From CAVSUZ01 sp963791885 (GTDB lineage: Bacteria > Pseudomonadota > Alphaproteobacteria > Acetobacterales > Acetobacteraceae): 64,000 nt of DNA. The stretch lies in assembly GCA_963791885.1 (NCBI GenBank), contig CAWBUL010000004.1, positions 1,364,001-1,428,000 on the forward strand, read 5' to 3'. The first letter of the stretch is position 1. Each line of letters begins with the position of its first letter. The notes under the pieces were generated by a model, which was given only the letters and a program-made list of their open reading frames with translations, was not told the DNA's origin and did not search any database. The position numbers were made by a program, and so were the translations under genes. Of the stretch, positions 61,094 to 64,000 are shown piece by piece.

Positions 61094-61921
61094 CTACCCC
61101 GTCGCGCCCGCCACGCCCTCCAGCCGCTTCTGCCGCCATCGCAGCAATCGCCACGCCATCTTCGTCGCGACATCCGACAGCCGCCCGCGCGGCTTCAGCC
61201 CAACCGCCTTGAAGATCATCCCCATGCCGCGCTCGACATGCCGCGCCCGGTAGTACCGTGCCGCGCGAGATAGATACGCCGCCGTGCACACTTTATGATC
61301 GAACGGCGCATCCGGGTCGCCATTGCCGCAGTGCCAGGCGAAGGCCAGTTCGTCGTCCTCGCTCTCCGTCACGCGTCCGGCCGCGATCATCAGCCGCCGC
61401 ATCAGACCGATGTGCTCGCGCCCGAGATACCGCCGCATATGGTCGTAGAACAGCTTGAAATGCCGGAACTCGTCCGCCGCGATATGTTTGCAGATCTCTC
61501 GCAGCACGGGTTCTTCCGTCGCATCCGCCAGTGCCGAGTAATAGCTCGACGTACCCGTCTCCACGATGCATCGCGCGATCAGCTCGCCCGTGCGCGATCC
61601 GCGTATCGATTTCTCTGCGTCTAGCGGCAGGGTGTAGCCCGCCTTGTAGCGCGCGAACGCCGCCCGGTAATCCCAGCCGGGATCGGCCAGCATCGCCCAC
61701 TTACCCAGCGCCTCGCCGTGCTGCACCTCTTCCTCGGCCCAGTGATCGGCCGCCTGGCGGAAGTCCGGATCGTCGTGGAACACGCGGTTCAGATACACCG
61801 CGTAATCAGTGCCGTTTCGTTCCACCATCGCCGCCGCCTTCACCAGCGGCACCAGCGCCGGGTCCGCCCTCGCGGGGTCGAACCGGTCCCAGGCAATGTC
61901 GTCCATACGCCAGTGCTTCAT
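61094..61921 (-). CDS. Ferritin-like (di-iron four-helix) protein
   Basis: A 275-residue protein with a ferritin-like helical core. Two EExxH/ExxH-type metal motifs, AEEEVQHGEALGKWA (about 62-76) and AADEFRHFKLFYDHM (about 148-162), are typical of di-iron carboxylate proteins. The C-terminus is basic and lacks metal residues. Start 61921 has no clear Shine-Dalgarno; ATG 61906, five codons on, is an alternative. It lies 7 bases upstream of the dimethylglycine-dehydrogenase-like gene and should be its co-transcribed partner, perhaps an oxygenase or hydroxylase feeding it. Confidence 0.82.
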   Translation of the reverse strand: MKHWRMDDIAWDRFDPARADPALVPLVKAAAMVERNGTDYAVYLNRVFHDDPDFRQAADHWAEEEVQHGEALGKWAMLADPGWDYRAAFARYKAGYTLPLDAEKSIRGSRTGELIARCIVETGTSSYYSALADATEEPVLREICKHIAADEFRHFKLFYDHMRRYLGREHIGLMRRLMIAAGRVTESEDDELAFAWHCGNGDPDAPFDHKVCTAAYLSRAARYYRARHVERGMGMIFKAVGLKPRGRLSDVATKMAWRLLRWRQKRLEGVAGATG

Positions 61922-62002
61922 GACGCTAAAATTACCGCCCCCGGCGCTCCCCGGCCAGTGAGCCCGGTAATTCGTTAACCCTCACCCGCTAAACGCCATC
62001 GC

Positions 62003-63322
62003 ATGGCCCGCCCCTGGCCCGCCTTCGCGGCCCTCTGCGCCCTGACCGGCCTTGCCCTCTTCGCGGCCATCACCGGGCCGGATGCCTACACCGGCGTCCT
62101 CGCTCTCACGCTCGTCGCCGCCGCGTCGTTCCTCGCCTGGCGCTACAACGCGACCGCCTGCGCCCTCTGGCTCCTCGTCACCGGCTGCACGCTGGAGATG
62201 TCGCTCGGCGACCTGATCGGCCCCGATGCCTACCAGCCCATTATTGCCGTCGTGAAAGCGGTCGGCCTCGTTCTGGTACTGCTCGCGATCCTCCGCTACG
62301 GCGCACGCCTCGACCCGTTCAACCCCGGCTTCGCGTACTGCGTGATGTTCATCACCGGCCTGGCCCACGGCCTTCATCCGGGCCTCACCACCTCCAAGTC
62401 CCTCCGCTCGCTGCTCGGTTCAGCCGCGCCGTTCGCCTTCAGCTTCAGCCGGCTCTCCCGCCCCTGGGCCGAGCGCATCATCCGCATCACCGCACTGACC
62501 CCGCTGATCAATGTGACCCTGGGCGCCACGCTCGCGGTCGCCGGCTTCCGCCCCCTCTTCGTCAACTCCGGAGGATGGCGCATGGCCGCGCTCAGCCACC
62601 CCGCCTTTCTCGCCGGCTTTGCCCTGGCCGGCATCTACGCCTGCCTGATCCAGTGGTTCCGCCACGGTGCTTGGCGCTGGCTCGGGCTTCTCGCGGTCGA
62701 TGTGATCATCCTGGTGCTGACCGGCGCCCGAGCGCCCACACTCTACGGACTTGCCGTCATCGTCCTCAGCATCGCGCTCGCCCCCGCCAACTCGCTCTCA
62801 ACCCGCCGCCGTTGGGGCCTGCTCCTTGCCGGCGCCGCCGTCCTGCCCATCGCCATGCTGCTCGCGGGAGACCTGACCGAACTCCGCCTGTTCAACGCCG
62901 TCACCACCTATGCCGGAAACCTGAGCGGCCGGGCGGAACTCTGGCCCGCCTTCGAAAAAGCCGCCGCCAAGTCGCCCTGGTTCGGCTGGGAACTCGGGGC
63001 CGGCAACGTCATCATCTCGCCCGATAGTGACATCGCACGCATCATGCACACCTGGGCGGCCCACAATGAATATCTGCGGATGGAGGTCGAAGGCGGCCTG
63101 TTCGGCCGCACCCTGTTGATCCTGTCATTCGCTCTGTGGTGCGTGAGCAACAGCGCCATACTTCCGCGCGCCGAGCGCATCGTCATCCGGCTGGTTTTCC
63201 TCGCGTTCGCGTGCCATGCCTTCACCGACAATGTGTTGATTTCCACATCGGCGTCGGTGCTGTTCACCTTCGTCTCCGCGGTGTTCGCACAGGGTCGGCT
63301 GGAAGCTGCTACGGAAGACTGA
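62003..63322 (+). CDS. O-antigen ligase/polymerase-like (Wzy_C/WaaL) membrane protein
   Basis: A 439-residue polytopic membrane protein with roughly 11-12 helices. A large periplasmic loop contains YAGNLSGRAELWPAFEKAAAKSPWFGWELGAGN, and the family motif HNEYLRMEVEGGLFG has the conserved histidine near residue 353. WaaL/Wzy proteins join or polymerise surface glycans using undecaprenyl carriers. The 81-base gap upstream, shared with the divergent ferritin-like gene, holds a loose inverted repeat ATTACCG/CGGTAAT. A propeller protein gene follows 6 bases later. Confidence 0.85.
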   Translation: MARPWPAFAALCALTGLALFAAITGPDAYTGVLALTLVAAASFLAWRYNATACALWLLVTGCTLEMSLGDLIGPDAYQPIIAVVKAVGLVLVLLAILRYGARLDPFNPGFAYCVMFITGLAHGLHPGLTTSKSLRSLLGSAAPFAFSFSRLSRPWAERIIRITALTPLINVTLGATLAVAGFRPLFVNSGGWRMAALSHPAFLAGFALAGIYACLIQWFRHGAWRWLGLLAVDVIILVLTGARAPTLYGLAVIVLSIALAPANSLSTRRRWGLLLAGAAVLPIAMLLAGDLTELRLFNAVTTYAGNLSGRAELWPAFEKAAAKSPWFGWELGAGNVIISPDSDIARIMHTWAAHNEYLRMEVEGGLFGRTLLILSFALWCVSNSAILPRAERIVIRLVFLAFACHAFTDNVLISTSASVLFTFVSAVFAQGRLEAATED

Positions 63323-63328
63323 GGCTCG

Positions 63329-64000
63329 ATGAAAACCCTTCTCCTTCTCGCCGCGCTCTGGGCCACCATCCCGCTTGCGCGCGCTTCCGGCCTTGCCATC
63401 GTGATGAACTCCGAATCCGCTTCGCTCAGCCTCATCGACATGAGCACCCAGCAGGAGATGAAGCGGATCCCTGCGCTGCGCGAACCCCACCATTGGGCCC
63501 TGACTCCCGATGGTCACACCCTCGTCGTCGGCAATTCCTCAGGCAATGCCCTGCTCTTGCTCGATCCTGCGACCGGCGCCCTGCAGCGCCGGGTGATCGT
63601 GGCCGACCCGTACCAACTCGGCTTCAGCCCTGACGGCAAGTTCCTGGTCGTCAACGGTCTCGCCCGTAACCAGATCGATGTGTACTCCATGCCGGACTAC
63701 ACGCTGGTGAAGCGCTTCCCGATCCGCACCATGCCGAGTCACCTGGCATTCTCACCCAACTCGTCGCGCGTCTTCATCTCGCTTCAGGGCACCAGCCGCC
63801 TCGTCGCGATCGACCTGAAGACCATGACGCAGCTATGGGACAAACCCGTCGGCAATACGCCCGCGGGCGTGCTGTGGAACAACGGCAAGCTGCTCGTCGC
63901 CGATATGGGCACCGATTACCTGCAAGAAGTCGATCCAGCTGACGGACATGAGATCCGCCGTGTCGTCACCGGCAAGGGTGCGCACAATCTGTTCTTCTCC
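63329..64000 (+). CDS. Secreted YncE-like beta-propeller protein, partial
   Basis: The 5' 224 codons of a gene that runs off the window. The signal peptide MKTLLLLAALWATIPLARA is followed by propeller-type repeats of about 40 residues: HHWALTPDGHTLVVGN, YQLGFSPDGKFLVVNG and SHLAFSPNSSRVFIS, each with the SPDG-like turn. This matches YncE/YVTN-type cytochrome-cd1-like propellers, which are periplasmic and often associated with quinoprotein or surface-glycan systems. ATG 63329 lies 6 bases after the ligase-like stop, so the two are probably an operon. Confidence 0.85.
   Translation, partial: MKTLLLLAALWATIPLARASGLAIVMNSESASLSLIDMSTQQEMKRIPALREPHHWALTPDGHTLVVGNSSGNALLLLDPATGALQRRVIVADPYQLGFSPDGKFLVVNGLARNQIDVYSMPDYTLVKRFPIRTMPSHLAFSPNSSRVFISLQGTSRLVAIDLKTMTQLWDKPVGNTPAGVLWNNGKLLVADMGTDYLQEVDPADGHEIRRVVTGKGAHNLFFS

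Overview
The window reads as GC-rich chromosomal DNA (well above 60% G+C by eye) of an alphaproteobacterium. Markers for this are a DUF1150 gene beside an IbpA-like Hsp20, an aa3-type ctaC-ctaD-ctaB block with a CoxF-like small peptide, a PmtA-like methyltransferase, a CspA protein, and dense GTG/TTG starts with ATGA overlaps. The many solute-uptake and aromatic-catabolism genes, plus palindromic dispersed repeats, make Rhodospirillales/Acetobacteraceae my best guess; that placement is inference. No rRNA, tRNA, CRISPR array, insertion sequence or prophage is visible. Coding density is very high: no gene-free stretch exceeds about 220 bases, the longest being 7790-8004, 25322-25531, 38078-38298, 47691-47883 and 50018-50194.

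Layout. 1-6.7 kb (minus strand): a catabolic and uptake island with a D-2-hydroxyacid dehydrogenase, a short-chain dehydrogenase, a four-gene NitT/TauT-type ABC transporter and a 3-hydroxyisobutyrate-dehydrogenase-like gene. Its two transcription units share a 20-bp operator-like motif. 6.7-17.4 kb: housekeeping genes (YcaQ-like protein, pqiB-pqiC-pqiA, DUF1150-hsp20, def-fmt-truA, a DUF1254 protein). Four genes here (YcaQ-like, def, truA, DUF1254) each carry one single-base frameshift. 17.4-21.3 kb: a gamma-carbonic-anhydrase-fold protein, a Tat-type FAD oxidase and a divergent MFS exporter separated by a perfect dyad.

21.3-27.6 kb is the most unusual part. A minus-strand operon encodes a PLP aminotransferase, an intradiol ring-cleavage dioxygenase and two small proteins of families I do not recognise. 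The dioxygenase plus two-small-protein block is tandemly duplicated. In the downstream copy the dioxygenase has decayed to its C-terminal remnant and one small gene has ATC where its paralog has ATG. RidA, a GNAT-like protein and a VOC protein run divergently.

27.6-38.1 kb (minus strand): hldE, a DsbD/ScsB-like thiol transporter, then a peptide/nickel-type ABC transporter operon led by a hydantoinase-B-like subunit and containing a permease-ATPase fusion. 38.1-42.2 kb: palindromic repeats, a PPP-type phosphatase, an aromatic-acid MFS symporter with a class II aldolase-like gene, and a convergent 4,5-dihydroxyphthalate-decarboxylase-like gene. 42.2-47.7 kb: cytochrome c oxidase genes, a PmtA-like methyltransferase, an EamA transporter and cspA. 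47.9-50 kb: an SMP-30 protein and a split ThDP decarboxylase. Three copies of a structured repeat with a conserved central stem-loop punctuate this segment, one of them folding over the start codon of the ThDP beta subunit. 50.2-58.7 kb: an MdtABC-like RND efflux operon with a Rieske oxygenase gene between its two permeases. 58.7-64 kb: a dimethylglycine/sarcosine-dehydrogenase-like flavoenzyme with a ferritin-like di-iron partner, an O-antigen-ligase-like membrane protein and the start of a secreted beta-propeller protein that runs off the window.
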